DNA of 10,348 bases from Gammaproteobacteria bacterium (GCA_003561495.1 PWWM01000219.1:1-10348), one strand, 5' to 3'. Shown: positions 1-8,847, counted from the stretch's first letter. Notes: generated from the letters alone by a model not told the origin. Translations and numbers: made by a program.

Positions 1-4
1 AAGA

Positions 5-3000
5 TCAATACTTCAACCGGACTGAGCGAATGCCTTTCAATCCGGCGATGGCGGCGAGCAGGTCGGTCGAAGGGGCCACGAACCAATCCTCACTCAATCT
101 AAGCACCGCCTGAGCCTTGTTGTTGGCGTAACGCACGATGATGGGGGTTTCTCCCTGGCGATAAGGGTGCAGGGCGGCGGCCAGGTCCTGGTCGAAGTCG
201 TTCGGCACGCTGTCCAGGTCGATCTCCAGGCGCTGGGCAAACTTCGAGCGTGCCTCATCCACATCGAGCACTTCGTCGGCAAGCATTCGGAACCCGCCGC
301 GAAAATCGTCAACCTCGACCCGGCCCCGGACCACCAGGATCTCGTCATTGACCACCCGATTGGCGACTTGCTGAAAGAGTTTCTCGTAGATCGAGACTTC
401 CAGCCTTGCGGTGCCATCATCAATGGCCACGAACGCGCCCTTGCCGGAACGTCGGCGGATGGCCATGACCAGTCCCGACAGGGTCATTTCAACGCCGCGA
501 TTACGGCCCCGGCCATTGCCATTGCCGTCGGGGTTGACGCTGACTCGACTGCCCAGGTTGTCCAGGGTGGTGGTGATCAGGCCGGCCAGTTCCTCGCGCA
601 GTTCGTCCATGGGGTGGCCGGAAAAATACAGCCCGAGCGCCTCACGTTCAGCCCTCAGGCGCTGGCGGGTCGTCCATTGCCGAACATTCATGCGCGATAG
701 ATCGGGGCCTTCACTGGCCTGGGCAGTGCTGGTTTCGCCACCGCCGAACAGGCTGGTCTGGCCGGCGGCACGATCGGCCTGGTGACGCTCGGCTTCGGAG
801 AGAATGTCGGGCAGGGCGCTCATCAGCAGGGCACGATTGTCATTGAAGGCATCACAGGCCCCGGCCCGGATCAGGGTTTCCAGGGCGCGCCGATTCAAAC
901 GATTCAGATCCACCTCGCGACACAACGTCGTCAGATTATCGAATCCACCGAGGCGTTCACGAGCCTGGACGATGGTCTCGACCGCGCCAGCGCCCACGCC
1001 CTTGACCGCGCCCAGGCCATAGCGAATCCTTCCGTCCTCGACCCGGAAACGATAGACCGAGCGATTGATGTCCGGAGCCAGAATTTCCAGGCCCATGGCC
1101 TTGCAGTCCTCGATCAGGTTGGCGATCTTGTCGGTCTTGTCCAGGTCGGCCGAAAGCACAGCGGCCATGAATTCGGCCGGGTAATGCGCCTTGAGCCAGG
1201 CGGTCTGGTAGGCGACCAGGGCATAGGCCACCGAATGAGACTTATTGAATCCGTAGCGGGCGAAGGTTTCCATCAGGTCAAAGATTGGCCGAGCCTGGTT
1301 GGCACTGATGCCATTGGCTTCGGCACCCTTCATGAACACCTCGCGCTGGCGCTCCATCTCCTCGACTTTTTTCTTGCCCATGGCCCGACGCAGCAGATCG
1401 GCCCCGCCCAGTGAGTAACCGGCCAGATCCTGGGCAATCTGCATGACCTGCTCCTGGTAGAGAATCACGCCGTAGGTGTCACCCAGAATGGGCTCGGTCA
1501 ACGGGTGCGGGTACTTGACCGGCACCTTCTCGTGTTTACGGTTGATGTACTCATCGACCATGCCGGCATCCAGCGGTCCGGGTCGGTACAGGGCCACTGC
1601 GGCGACGATGTCATTGAAGCTGTCGGGTTTGAGTTTGCGCAGCAATTCCTTCATGCCGGGTGATTCGAGCTGAAACACCGCCGTGGTGTGCGCGGCCTGC
1701 AGCAACTGGAAGGTTTTTTCATCGTCCAACGGCAGATCATCGAGCTCGAGCACGGCCTCGCCGCTTTCTTTCCGGCGCTCGTTGACCGCTTTCAGCGCCC
1801 AGTCAATGATGGTCAGGTTGCGAAGACCCAGAAAGTCGAACTTGACCAGGCCGACCGATTCGACATCGTTCTTGTCGTACTGGGTCAGCACCGAATGGCC
1901 ATCCGGCTCGGTATACAGCGGAGTGAATTCGGTCAGCGGCCCGGGTGCGATCACCAGCCCCCCGGCATGTTTGCCGGCATTGCGCACCAGGCCCTCCAGG
2001 GAACGGGCCAGCTCCAGGATGGAGCGGGTGTCTTCTTCCTCGTCAAAGCGCCTTTGCAGCTCGGGTTCTTCCTTGAGCGCCTTGTCCAGCGTCATCTCGA
2101 GCTTGTTCGGGATCAGCTTGGCGATGGAATCGACGAACCCGTAGCCATATCCCAGCACGCGACCGCAATCGCGCACCACGGCCTTGGCCGCCATGGTGCC
2201 GTAGGTGATGATCTGGGAAACCTGGTCGCGACCGTACTGCTGAGCGACATACTCGATGACCCGGTCACGCCCCTCGACGCAGAAATCAATATCGAAGTCG
2301 GGCATGGAGACCCGTTCCGGATTGAGAAATCGCTCGAAAAGAAGCTCATAAAGCATTGGATCCAGGTCGGTTATTCCCAGAGTCCACCCGACCACCGAAC
2401 CAGCGCCTGAGCCGCGCCCCGGCCCGACCGGCACGCCGTTGTTGCGCGCCCAGGCAATGAAGTCGGCGACGATCAGGAAGTAGCCGGAAAAGCCCATGGA
2501 GGTAATGACTTCCAGCTCACGCTCCAGGCGCTGGTCATAATCGGTGCGGCTGACCTCCGGCGCCAGCCCATGCCGCTCCAGGCGCTTATTCAAGCCTTCG
2601 GCCGCCTTTTCGCGCAGGAAGTCGTCTTCGGTCTGGCGCTCGGGGACCGGAAAGGCGGGCAGGGCGTACTCACCAAGCGTCAGTTCCAGATTGCAGCGCT
2701 GGGCCAGGTGCCAGGTGTTTTCCAGCGCCACCGGCAGGTCGGCAAAAGTCTCGGCCATTTCCTCACTGCTCTTGAGGTATTGCTGGTCGATAAACTCGCG
2801 CGGCCGGCGCTCGTCGTCCAGGGTGCGCGACTGGTGGATGCACACCCTGGCTTCGTGGGCAAAGTAGTCATCGCGGTGGACGAAACGGACATCGTTGCTG
2901 GCGATCACCGGCGTTTCGGACTGAATGGCCAGATCCAGCAATCCGCTTTCAACCACCTTCTCGCCATCCTTGCCCAGCCGTTCCAGGGTCAGGTAGAGCC

Positions 3001-3505
3001 GGTCGGGAAACAATCGCTGCCATTGCTCGAAACGGCCACGGGCCAGGTTGCGGCGCCCATTGAGCAAGGCTTGCCCGATATCGGAACCGCGCCCCAGCAA
3101 AACGATCAGGCCTTCGGTCTGATCCTTGAGCCAGGTCGGATGGACGCGCGGCTGGCCGCGAAAACGCCCCTCGAGAAAACTGCGCGACAGGATCCGACAC
3201 AGGTTCAGGTAACCGGTACGGTTCTGAATCAGGACGGTAATGACCGAACAATTGTCGGGCTGGTCAACATCCTGCACCCTGAGATCGGCCCCGGCGATCG
3301 GCTTGATGCCGCGGGCCATGGCGGCCTTGTAGAACTTGACCAGAGCAAAGAGGTTGTGCCAGTCAGTGATGGCCACCGCGGGCATGCCGAGTTCATCAAC
3401 CCGCTCGACCAACTCACCGACACGCACCATGCCGTCTTCCAGCGAGTATTCGGTGTGCAGCCTCAGATGGATGAAGGGTTGCCGGTTACGGGAGTGGTCG
3501 GGCAT
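5..3505 (-). CDS. dnaE: DNA polymerase III alpha subunit (replicative polymerase)
   Basis: This is the catalytic subunit of the replicative DNA polymerase, acting at the fork with the beta clamp and a proofreading exonuclease. The 1166-residue length matches E. coli DnaE (1160). Visible domains: an N-terminal PHP domain (about 10-280); the polymerase core with a glycine-rich loop (GPGRGSGAGS, 361-370), the aspartate motif PDFDIDF with D405 and D407, and the third catalytic aspartate D557 in KFDFLGL; a helix-hairpin-helix region (about 810-885); a clamp-binding motif QTSLF (916-920); and an OB fold (about 1005-1085). The PHP domain has R15 and W49 where metal-binding DnaE proteins have histidines, as in E. 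coli, so proofreading probably comes from a separate DnaQ. A short Gly/Asn/Arg-rich stretch (991-1004) precedes the OB fold. The ATG lies 9 bases after the stop of the DUF349 gene, with GGAGG inside that gene's last codons. The gene is complete, ending 4 bases from the window edge. Confidence 0.98.
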   Translation of the reverse strand: MPDHSRNRQPFIHLRLHTEYSLEDGMVRVGELVERVDELGMPAVAITDWHNLFALVKFYKAAMARGIKPIAGADLRVQDVDQPDNCSVITVLIQNRTGYLNLCRILSRSFLEGRFRGQPRVHPTWLKDQTEGLIVLLGRGSDIGQALLNGRRNLARGRFEQWQRLFPDRLYLTLERLGKDGEKVVESGLLDLAIQSETPVIASNDVRFVHRDDYFAHEARVCIHQSRTLDDERRPREFIDQQYLKSSEEMAETFADLPVALENTWHLAQRCNLELTLGEYALPAFPVPERQTEDDFLREKAAEGLNKRLERHGLAPEVSRTDYDQRLERELEVITSMGFSGYFLIVADFIAWARNNGVPVGPGRGSGAGSVVGWTLGITDLDPMLYELLFERFLNPERVSMPDFDIDFCVEGRDRVIEYVAQQYGRDQVSQIITYGTMAAKAVVRDCGRVLGYGYGFVDSIAKLIPNKLEMTLDKALKEEPELQRRFDEEEDTRSILELARSLEGLVRNAGKHAGGLVIAPGPLTEFTPLYTEPDGHSVLTQYDKNDVESVGLVKFDFLGLRNLTIIDWALKAVNERRKESGEAVLELDDLPLDDEKTFQLLQAAHTTAVFQLESPGMKELLRKLKPDSFNDIVAAVALYRPGPLDAGMVDEYINRKHEKVPVKYPHPLTEPILGDTYGVILYQEQVMQIAQDLAGYSLGGADLLRRAMGKKKVEEMERQREVFMKGAEANGISANQARPIFDLMETFARYGFNKSHSVAYALVAYQTAWLKAHYPAEFMAAVLSADLDKTDKIANLIEDCKAMGLEILAPDINRSVYRFRVEDGRIRYGLGAVKGVGAGAVETIVQARERLGGFDNLTTLCREVDLNRLNRRALETLIRAGACDAFNDNRALLMSALPDILSEAERHQADRAAGQTSLFGGGETSTAQASEGPDLSRMNVRQWTTRQRLRAEREALGLYFSGHPMDELREELAGLITTTLDNLGSRVSVNPDGNGNGRGRNRGVEMTLSGLVMAIRRRSGKGAFVAIDDGTARLEVSIYEKLFQQVANRVVNDEILVVRGRVEVDDFRGGFRMLADEVLDVDEARSKFAQRLEIDLDSVPNDFDQDLAAALHPYRQGETPIIVRYANNKAQAVLRLSEDWFVAPSTDLLAAIAGLKGIRSVRLKY

Positions 3506-3514
3506 TGCCCTGCG

Positions 3515-6214
3515 TCAGCCTCCGAACATGCGCTCGATGGTTTCACGACTGCGCGCAAACCGCCGGGCGAGTTCCTTGTGCTGTTCGGGCGGCTGGGGCA
3601 GGCTGGCGTACCAGCGGCGCGACAGCTCGGTCAGTTCGGTTTCCAGGTCCGGACCGCCCTGTCGCTCACTCATGCGCTGGGCCAGGCGCTGAACCTGATA
3701 ATCCATGCGTAACTGTCGATCCGACTCCGGAGTTTCTTCGCCGGACAGGAATTCCATTTCGACCACCACCTGTCGAGCCGTTTCCCCATTGCGTCGGGCC
3801 AGCTCGCCCAGTTCCTCGTCGGCAATTTCGGGATCGACCAGGCGGGTGGCCAGTTCGTGCAGGCTGATGGTCAGCTCATCATCCTGATCGCGATCGATCG
3901 CCGGTACTTCGGTATCCAGGTTTTCGGTATCGCCCTGGCTGCGGCGGGTCCAGATCGACTGCACGGCATCGGCCATGTTCTCGATCTTGCCGCGCGCCTC
4001 GGCCCGGGCTTTCTCGTGCAGCCTTTCAAGACGTTTGCGAAACTTTGCCTCGGCCTTCTCGAAGCGTGTATTGAGTCTGCCCGGCCGACCGGTGCTGGAA
4101 TTCCACTCACCGGCCAGGCCCGCCATGCGACCTTCGGCCGTGGCCAGTTCGGAATCATTTAGCCCGGCCAGTTCCTCGGCCTGTCGGCACAGTGCTTCAA
4201 GCTCGGCGATTCGCTCCTTGTCAGCTTCCTTCTGCTCCTGGCGCTCGCCCTTGAGCTGGTCGAACAATGGATCAATGGGCGCGCGAAACTCTTCCCATAG
4301 TTTCTGCTCGAGCTTGCGCCGGCCGCTGCCGGCCTTTTGCCACTGTGACTGCAAGGCCTTGGCCTTGTCGATGGCCGTTTTCAGATCCTTTTCGTGGGAC
4401 AGGGCCTTGGCTTCGGTAATCAGTCGGCGCTTGGTCAGCTCGATCTGTTCGAACACCTCGTCAAGGCGCGCCGAGATGGCATCCATCAACTCGCGTAGAC
4501 GCGCCGCCGAACGACCCCGGGACTTGGGCGGCAAGTCATCCATACGCCGGATAGCCTGGCGCGACTTGCGCATGTATTGCTGCAAGAGCTTGCTGTCCGG
4601 GCGCTCCTCGCCGGCCAGCGCCATGCCCTGCTCAATGAAACGATCCAGTTGCTCCAGCGTTTCCTGCTGGATTTCGTTGCGCTTTTCGAAATAAGGCTTG
4701 GCCGATTCGAAGGCATTCTTGCAGGCGTTCTGAAAACGCCGCCACTGTCCGGGCGGGGCGGCAAAACGCTTACGATCGCCGGGCAGAATTTCCAGCTTCT
4801 CCAGTCGTTGCCACTCATTGCGGGCTTCTTTCAGGGCCGCGGAAATGGCATCGGGATGCTGACCGGTATCGGGCAGCTTTTCGATCTGCTCGATCAAATC
4901 GTCACGATGCTTGTTGTGCGACCAGTGCTGGTAGTCACGCATTTCCTTCAGGCGGCCTTCCATGCGTTGCAGACGACCGGTGACCTTGCCCGGACGCGCC
5001 TTCTGCGGCAGCTTGCCCAGTGCCGAGCGCAGTTCGCGAATCAGCCCATGAGAGGCCGAAATATCGCCCGACTCCAGCGTCTCGGCAATGCGGTCGAGCA
5101 GGGCGTCGAAATCAATCGCCGGACCGGAGCTGTCGGCTTTTTCCCCAGTCCCGGAGGGCTTGCTGGTTCGCTGCTGTTCGATCTGCGCCTGCAACTCGCG
5201 CAAAAGCGGCAACATTTCCTCCTTCAGCGCCTGATCGGCCGTTGAAATCTCTTCGATCTGGTTCCAGGCCCGGTCCCATCCGGCCAGCAGTTCGACCGGT
5301 TTGATGTTCTTGCGCGCCTGGCGGATGGTCGTGCGGATATGCTCGGCAGCTTCCTGCAGGGGCTCGTGAGGCGCTTGCGTGGGCTCATCCTCACTCTGAC
5401 CCCCTTCATTTTCCGCGGCTGGCCGGGGAGGGGGGCGGTTCAATGAGGCGCGGACAATGTTGGCAGCGCCCTCGAACCGGCGCTTGAACGTGTCGGGCGG
5501 TGAATCCAGGCCACTCCACTGTTGTTCAAGCTCGGCCAGAGCCTCGGATCGGCTGCCCTGGTCATTCTCGCCTCGCGACAAGGCCTCGATTCTGCGGACC
5601 AGGGTTTCAGCCGCGGTCTGGTCGGCATCCGCTTCGCCGTCAGACACCTGCAAGGCGCGCAACCGCCCGGCCGCCGCCTGGGCGCGCTTCTTGCGCGTCT
5701 TGCGCAGTTGCTGGGAAAGTCTTTCCAGGGTCGATTTCTGATCGATTCTTGCCAGAATTTCTCCAGCCAGCTCCTCATCGGCTTCCTGGCCGTAACAATC
5801 ACCCAGAAAACCCGGCGCGGAAATCCGCTCCAGGGCAGCCCGGCGCAACGCCACATCAGCCGCGCTGGTGGCCATCTTGCGAATCAGATCGGGTGAATCG
5901 ATACTGGAAAACCATTCCAGGCGTTCGCTGCGCATCCCGGCGTCGTCGGCACGCGGCACCTCCCGGGCCAGGAATTCGTCGGCGGCCTTGAGAATGTCGG
6001 GCTCGGATTCGCGCAGCCGCGCATCCAGCCAGAAGGCCTCGGTATTGATTTTCTTCAGCGCCGCCAGGCGAACGGTGGGCGATTCATCGCGCTGGGCCAG
6101 CTCGGCCAGTTCGGCCTTGAGTTCGGGATCTTCGCTCTCGCGCACAGCACGGGCCCGGACCTCCGGGTCCTTGTGCTGCCACGGTTTCTTGAACAGTCGT
6201 GACTTCAGGTTCAT
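3515..6214 (-). CDS. DUF349 domain-containing protein with N-terminal HEAT-like repeats
   Basis: This is a large (899 residues), charged, almost wholly helical protein of unknown function, predicted cytoplasmic because no signal peptide or membrane segment is visible. The N-terminus (about 12-135) looks like HEAT-type helical repeats (DPEVRARAVRES, SPTVRLAALKKI). The rest holds several DUF349-like helical modules, recognised by W-centred motifs such as LEQQWSGL (about 229-236), LQSQWQKAG (621-629) followed by LWEEFRAPIDPLFDQ (639-653), and LAGEWN (700-705). Two low-complexity linkers rich in Pro, Glu and Ser (about 260-290 and 349-366) divide it. Similar long DUF349 proteins are known in gammaproteobacteria, but I know of no established reaction. 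It is the upstream gene of a probable two-gene operon with dnaE (9-base gap), which hints at a link to replication or growth, by inference only. The ATG at 6214 lacks a strong Shine-Dalgarno but sits about 30 bases below a good -10 box, and the N-terminus fits the family. Confidence 0.88.
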   Translation of the reverse strand: MNLKSRLFKKPWQHKDPEVRARAVRESEDPELKAELAELAQRDESPTVRLAALKKINTEAFWLDARLRESEPDILKAADEFLAREVPRADDAGMRSERLEWFSSIDSPDLIRKMATSAADVALRRAALERISAPGFLGDCYGQEADEELAGEILARIDQKSTLERLSQQLRKTRKKRAQAAAGRLRALQVSDGEADADQTAAETLVRRIEALSRGENDQGSRSEALAELEQQWSGLDSPPDTFKRRFEGAANIVRASLNRPPPRPAAENEGGQSEDEPTQAPHEPLQEAAEHIRTTIRQARKNIKPVELLAGWDRAWNQIEEISTADQALKEEMLPLLRELQAQIEQQRTSKPSGTGEKADSSGPAIDFDALLDRIAETLESGDISASHGLIRELRSALGKLPQKARPGKVTGRLQRMEGRLKEMRDYQHWSHNKHRDDLIEQIEKLPDTGQHPDAISAALKEARNEWQRLEKLEILPGDRKRFAAPPGQWRRFQNACKNAFESAKPYFEKRNEIQQETLEQLDRFIEQGMALAGEERPDSKLLQQYMRKSRQAIRRMDDLPPKSRGRSAARLRELMDAISARLDEVFEQIELTKRRLITEAKALSHEKDLKTAIDKAKALQSQWQKAGSGRRKLEQKLWEEFRAPIDPLFDQLKGERQEQKEADKERIAELEALCRQAEELAGLNDSELATAEGRMAGLAGEWNSSTGRPGRLNTRFEKAEAKFRKRLERLHEKARAEARGKIENMADAVQSIWTRRSQGDTENLDTEVPAIDRDQDDELTISLHELATRLVDPEIADEELGELARRNGETARQVVVEMEFLSGEETPESDRQLRMDYQVQRLAQRMSERQGGPDLETELTELSRRWYASLPQPPEQHKELARRFARSRETIERMFGG

Positions 6215-6243
6215 GGTGTACTGCCGTTACAGACCAGAATTTC

Positions 6244-6249
6244 ATCATA
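6244..6249 (-). promoter_or_regulatory. Putative -10 box for the DUF349-dnaE operon
   Basis: Read on the minus strand this is TATGAT, five of six matches to the sigma-70 -10 consensus, placed 29 bases before the DUF349 start codon. No convincing -35 hexamer lies 16-18 bases upstream, so the call rests on the -10 box and its position. It falls in the 167-base divergent gap (6215-6381), which otherwise holds only the upstream region of the antiporter gene. Confidence 0.35.
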
Positions 6250-6329
6250 CATAGGTTACAGGGCAGACACTGATTCGACCAGACCACGATGGCATTTTTC
6301 ACGGCTTTTTCGCGTCCCGGTCAGTCGTG

Positions 6330-6335
6330 TACCAT
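6330..6335 (+). promoter_or_regulatory. Weak -10-like box upstream of the NhaC antiporter gene
   Basis: TACCAT lies about 46 bases before the preferred ATG of the antiporter gene and is preceded at roughly the right distance by a T-rich stretch (6306-6310), but no true -35 hexamer is seen. If this is the promoter, the longer reading frame start at 6289 would lie upstream of the transcript, which supports the start at 6382. Confidence 0.2.
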
Positions 6336-6381
6336 AAGCAGCCCCAACATCAAAAAACCAACCAACGGGGTCATTCATTCC

Positions 6382-7857
6382 ATGTCCAAGCCCTTCAAGG
6401 AGCCAACCTACCTGCAATCCCTGGCCCCGCTGGTGGCGCTGATCATCATGCTGGCCAGTTCGGTCTGGCTGTTCGGAGACGACTCTTCCTACGGGCCCAA
6501 CCAGATTGCCCTGTTGATTGCCGCGGCCATCGCGACCTTGATCTCGTTTGGCAACGGCCTGAGCTGGGAGAATGTCCAGGACGGCATCACCCGCGGCATC
6601 TCGGTCGCCCTCGGGGCGATCCTGATCATCCTGATGGTCGGGGCGCTGATCGGCACCTGGCTGCTCGGCGGCATCGTGCCGACCCTGATCTACTATGGCC
6701 TGGAATTGCTCAGCCCCAACTGGTTCTACGCGGCAAGTTGTCTGATCTGCGCCATCGTGGCATTGTCCATCGGCAGTTCCTGGACCACCGCGGCCACCAT
6801 CGGGGTGGCGCTGATCGGCGTGGCTGCCGGTCTGGACATGTCGCTGGCCATCACCGCCGGCGCGGTGCTCTCGGGCGCTTATTTCGGCGACAAGATGTCG
6901 CCGCTTTCCGATACCACCAACCTGGCCCCGGCAGTCAGCGGCACCGAATTGTTCGCCCATATCCGCTACATGACCTGGGTGGGCGTGCCGGCACTGGCCA
7001 TCGCCCTGATTCTTTATGTCTTTCTGGGGTTCGCCGGCACCAATGACGGTGATGCCGAAAGCCTGGTCATGATGCAGGACCAGCTCCAGGAGCTGTTCAA
7101 CATCAATGTCCTGATGCTGATTCCCCTGGTCGTTCTTTTCGGGTTGGCGGTCGCCAAGCAGCCTGCATTACCGAGCATATTCATCGGCGCCATTCTGGGT
7201 GCGATCTGGGCCATTCTGTTCCAGCCCGAGCGGGTTGCCGAGCTCAGCGCCGGAGAACGCTGGGCGGATTCGCTCAGCGTGGTCTGGCTGACCCTGGCCG
7301 ATGGCACCAGTGTGGCCAGTGGCGATGACGACCTCGACAGCCTGTTGAGCGGCGGTGGTATGTCGAGCATGCTCAACACGGTCTGGCTGGTCATCTGTGC
7401 CATGACCTTCGGGGCGGTCATGGAAGTATCGGGCATGCTCCGCAAGCTCCTGAACGGCATTGTCGGCATGGTCAAGGGCACGGCCTCGCTGGTGACCACC
7501 ACCATCCTGACCGCCTTCGGCACCAACGTTCTGACGGCTGATCAGTACATCGCCATCGTGCTGCCGGGTCGGCTTTATCGGGCGGAATTTCGCAGCCGCG
7601 GACTCGATCCCAGAGTGCTCTCGCGCAGCCTCGAAGGCGGCGGAACCATCACCTCGCCACTGATCCCCTGGAACACCTGCGGGGTGTTCATGTTCGGCGT
7701 GCTCGGGGTCAGTCCGCTGGCCTATGCGCCGTTCGCCTTCTTCCTGCTACTGGTGCCGCTGATCGGCATACTCTACGCGGTGCTCGATTTCAAGATCCTC
7801 AAGCTCGATGAAAAAGATCGCCCCAAGGATGAAGTCAGCCCAGCCGGGGCGACCTGA
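6382..7857 (+). CDS. nhaC: Na+/H+ antiporter, NhaC family
   Basis: This is an inner-membrane cation/proton antiporter that would export Na+ in exchange for H+ and so support pH and salt tolerance. The 491-residue product is strongly hydrophobic, with about ten or more likely membrane segments, including 13-31, 41-56, 73-105, 116-130, 138-165, 198-217, 242-258, 264-280, 332-350 and 445-469. The family hallmark is clear: SGAYFGDKMSPLSDTTNLAP (164-183), with D170, D177 and T178/T179 in a likely ion-path region, and SSWTTAATIG (132-141) before it. The segment LLSGGGMSSMLNT (321-333) and a C-terminal GGTITSPLIPWNTCG (420-434) also match NhaC proteins. The frame is open to an ATG at 6289, but that would add 31 polar residues of low-complexity character; the ATG at 6382 starts just before the first membrane helix and is preferred. 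Its Shine-Dalgarno is weak (GGGG about ten bases upstream). The ion specificity (Na+ versus K+ or Li+, possible organic acid coupling) cannot be read from sequence. Confidence 0.92.
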   Translation: MSKPFKEPTYLQSLAPLVALIIMLASSVWLFGDDSSYGPNQIALLIAAAIATLISFGNGLSWENVQDGITRGISVALGAILIILMVGALIGTWLLGGIVPTLIYYGLELLSPNWFYAASCLICAIVALSIGSSWTTAATIGVALIGVAAGLDMSLAITAGAVLSGAYFGDKMSPLSDTTNLAPAVSGTELFAHIRYMTWVGVPALAIALILYVFLGFAGTNDGDAESLVMMQDQLQELFNINVLMLIPLVVLFGLAVAKQPALPSIFIGAILGAIWAILFQPERVAELSAGERWADSLSVVWLTLADGTSVASGDDDLDSLLSGGGMSSMLNTVWLVICAMTFGAVMEVSGMLRKLLNGIVGMVKGTASLVTTTILTAFGTNVLTADQYIAIVLPGRLYRAEFRSRGLDPRVLSRSLEGGGTITSPLIPWNTCGVFMFGVLGVSPLAYAPFAFFLLLVPLIGILYAVLDFKILKLDEKDRPKDEVSPAGAT

Positions 7858-8808
7858 TCACTCCGGCTTGCGGAATTTCAGCGTCATGCGGTGACTTTCG
7901 CCGATCTCTTCCATTTCGCGGCCTAGCTCCGGGTCATCGCCACTGGTCGCCAGGGTCGGCGGCAGCCGCCAGACAAAGTCGTCGTCGCCGGGCTGATCAG
8001 CGGGGTTTTCATTGATATCGCTTTCGTCGACGAATTCAAACCCGGCCTCGATAAAGCGTTCCTTGACAAATTCTTTCTTGAGATAGCCGCGCGCGCCACC
8101 AGCGAATTCATCGCTCATGTCCTCGCGGGCCTCGTGCTGGACCACGCCCACGGTGCCACCGGGCTTCAATACCTTGTAAAGATCGGCAAGCGCCTCGGTC
8201 ATGTAGCCACCTTCATCCTCGAAGCGCGCCAGATTGTGCAGGCCACGGATCAGCAAGGCGGCATCGGCCGTGCCTGAGGCTTCCTCGGGCATGGCGCCGA
8301 ATTCAAAGGCGGAGACCTCGGCCAGGTCTTCGGGCAGGAACGGCCAGTCCTCGGCTGCGCGGACAATCTGTCCCGGCCAGTCTTCAGGCCAGGTGCGCAT
8401 GGTCTCGATGATCTCCTCATCGAACATGCCGAACTTCGGCCACATGTCGTGGTTGTAGGTCACTCCGACCAGATGACCGTCCGAGCCCAGGTAGGGCAGG
8501 AGAATGCCGGTATACCAGCCACCGCCGGGCAGGACTTCAACCACCGTCATGCCCGGTTCGATGCCGAAGAATTCCAGCGTTGGCTGTGGGTTGCGAGCCG
8601 GGTAGCGGGCCCGGATCTCCGCCGGCTGCGCCTCGAGCACCGCCGACAAGTGCATGGATGGATCCTCCACCGGCCGTTCATCCTCGGCTTCGATTTCCTC
8701 GATGTCGACCTGTTCCTCGACGGGTGCTTCCAATGGCTCTTCGGGCTGACACGCAGCCAGCATAAAAACCAGTGCGACGGATGGGATGACAACTCCAATG
8801 CGGTTCAT
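7858..8808 (-). CDS. Lipoprotein with class I SAM-dependent methyltransferase fold (COG4798-like)
   Basis: This 316-residue protein begins with a lipoprotein signal peptide: M1-N2-R3, a hydrophobic stretch, and the lipobox LAAC with the modified cysteine at C20. Residues 21-22 are Gln-Pro rather than Asp, so the outer membrane is the likely destination. A very acidic linker (23-50, mostly Glu/Asp) follows. The mature domain has a methyltransferase motif I, VVEVLPGGGWYTGIL (89-103), a later LLIRGLHNLA (185-194), and the motif VLKPGGTVGVVQHEA (213-227) typical of Rossmann methyltransferases. NPQPTLEFFGIEPGMTVVEV and the tail segments (NENPAD, WRLPPTL) agree with my recollection of the COG4798 'predicted methyltransferase' family. 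Substrate unknown. The ATG at 8808 is chosen over one at 8916 because of a strong AAGGAG seven bases upstream and the signal peptide directly after it. Its stop codon abuts that of the convergent antiporter gene; it diverges from the solenoid gene. Confidence 0.85.
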   Translation of the reverse strand: MNRIGVVIPSVALVFMLAACQPEEPLEAPVEEQVDIEEIEAEDERPVEDPSMHLSAVLEAQPAEIRARYPARNPQPTLEFFGIEPGMTVVEVLPGGGWYTGILLPYLGSDGHLVGVTYNHDMWPKFGMFDEEIIETMRTWPEDWPGQIVRAAEDWPFLPEDLAEVSAFEFGAMPEEASGTADAALLIRGLHNLARFEDEGGYMTEALADLYKVLKPGGTVGVVQHEAREDMSDEFAGGARGYLKKEFVKERFIEAGFEFVDESDINENPADQPGDDDFVWRLPPTLATSGDDPELGREMEEIGESHRMTLKFRKPE

Positions 8809-8815
8809 TGATGCT

Positions 8816-8821
8816 CTCCTT
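8816..8821 (-). promoter_or_regulatory. Ribosome binding site fixing the lipoprotein start
   Basis: AAGGAG on the minus strand lies seven bases before the ATG at 8808. It decides the start in favour of the shorter frame, which then opens directly with a lipoprotein signal peptide. Confidence 0.85.
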
Positions 8822-8847
8822 GGGAAAGGTTTTCTAAAGATTACACC

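Noticed and set aside
2570..3712. Plus-strand 380-codon open frame antisense to dnaE and the end of the DUF349 gene
   Set aside because: It lies wholly opposite well-supported genes, its product has no recognisable domain, and long antisense frames are expected from GC-rich codon bias. The same holds for the plus-strand frames at 167-700, 782-1414 and 1688-2410.
6289..6381. Upstream ATG giving a 31-residue longer antiporter
   Set aside because: The added residues are not like an NhaC N-terminus; the ATG at 6382 leads directly into the first membrane helix.
6256..6960. Minus-strand 234-codon frame opposite the antiporter gene
   Set aside because: The product is a Gly/Gln/Asp/Arg-rich low-complexity string, the mirror of hydrophobic membrane codons; a shadow.
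7858..8808. Assignment of the lipoprotein as a protein-L-isoaspartate methyltransferase
   Set aside because: The motifs fit the COG4798-like family rather than the Pcm family; the Asn-Gly richness of the neighbouring protein alone is not evidence.
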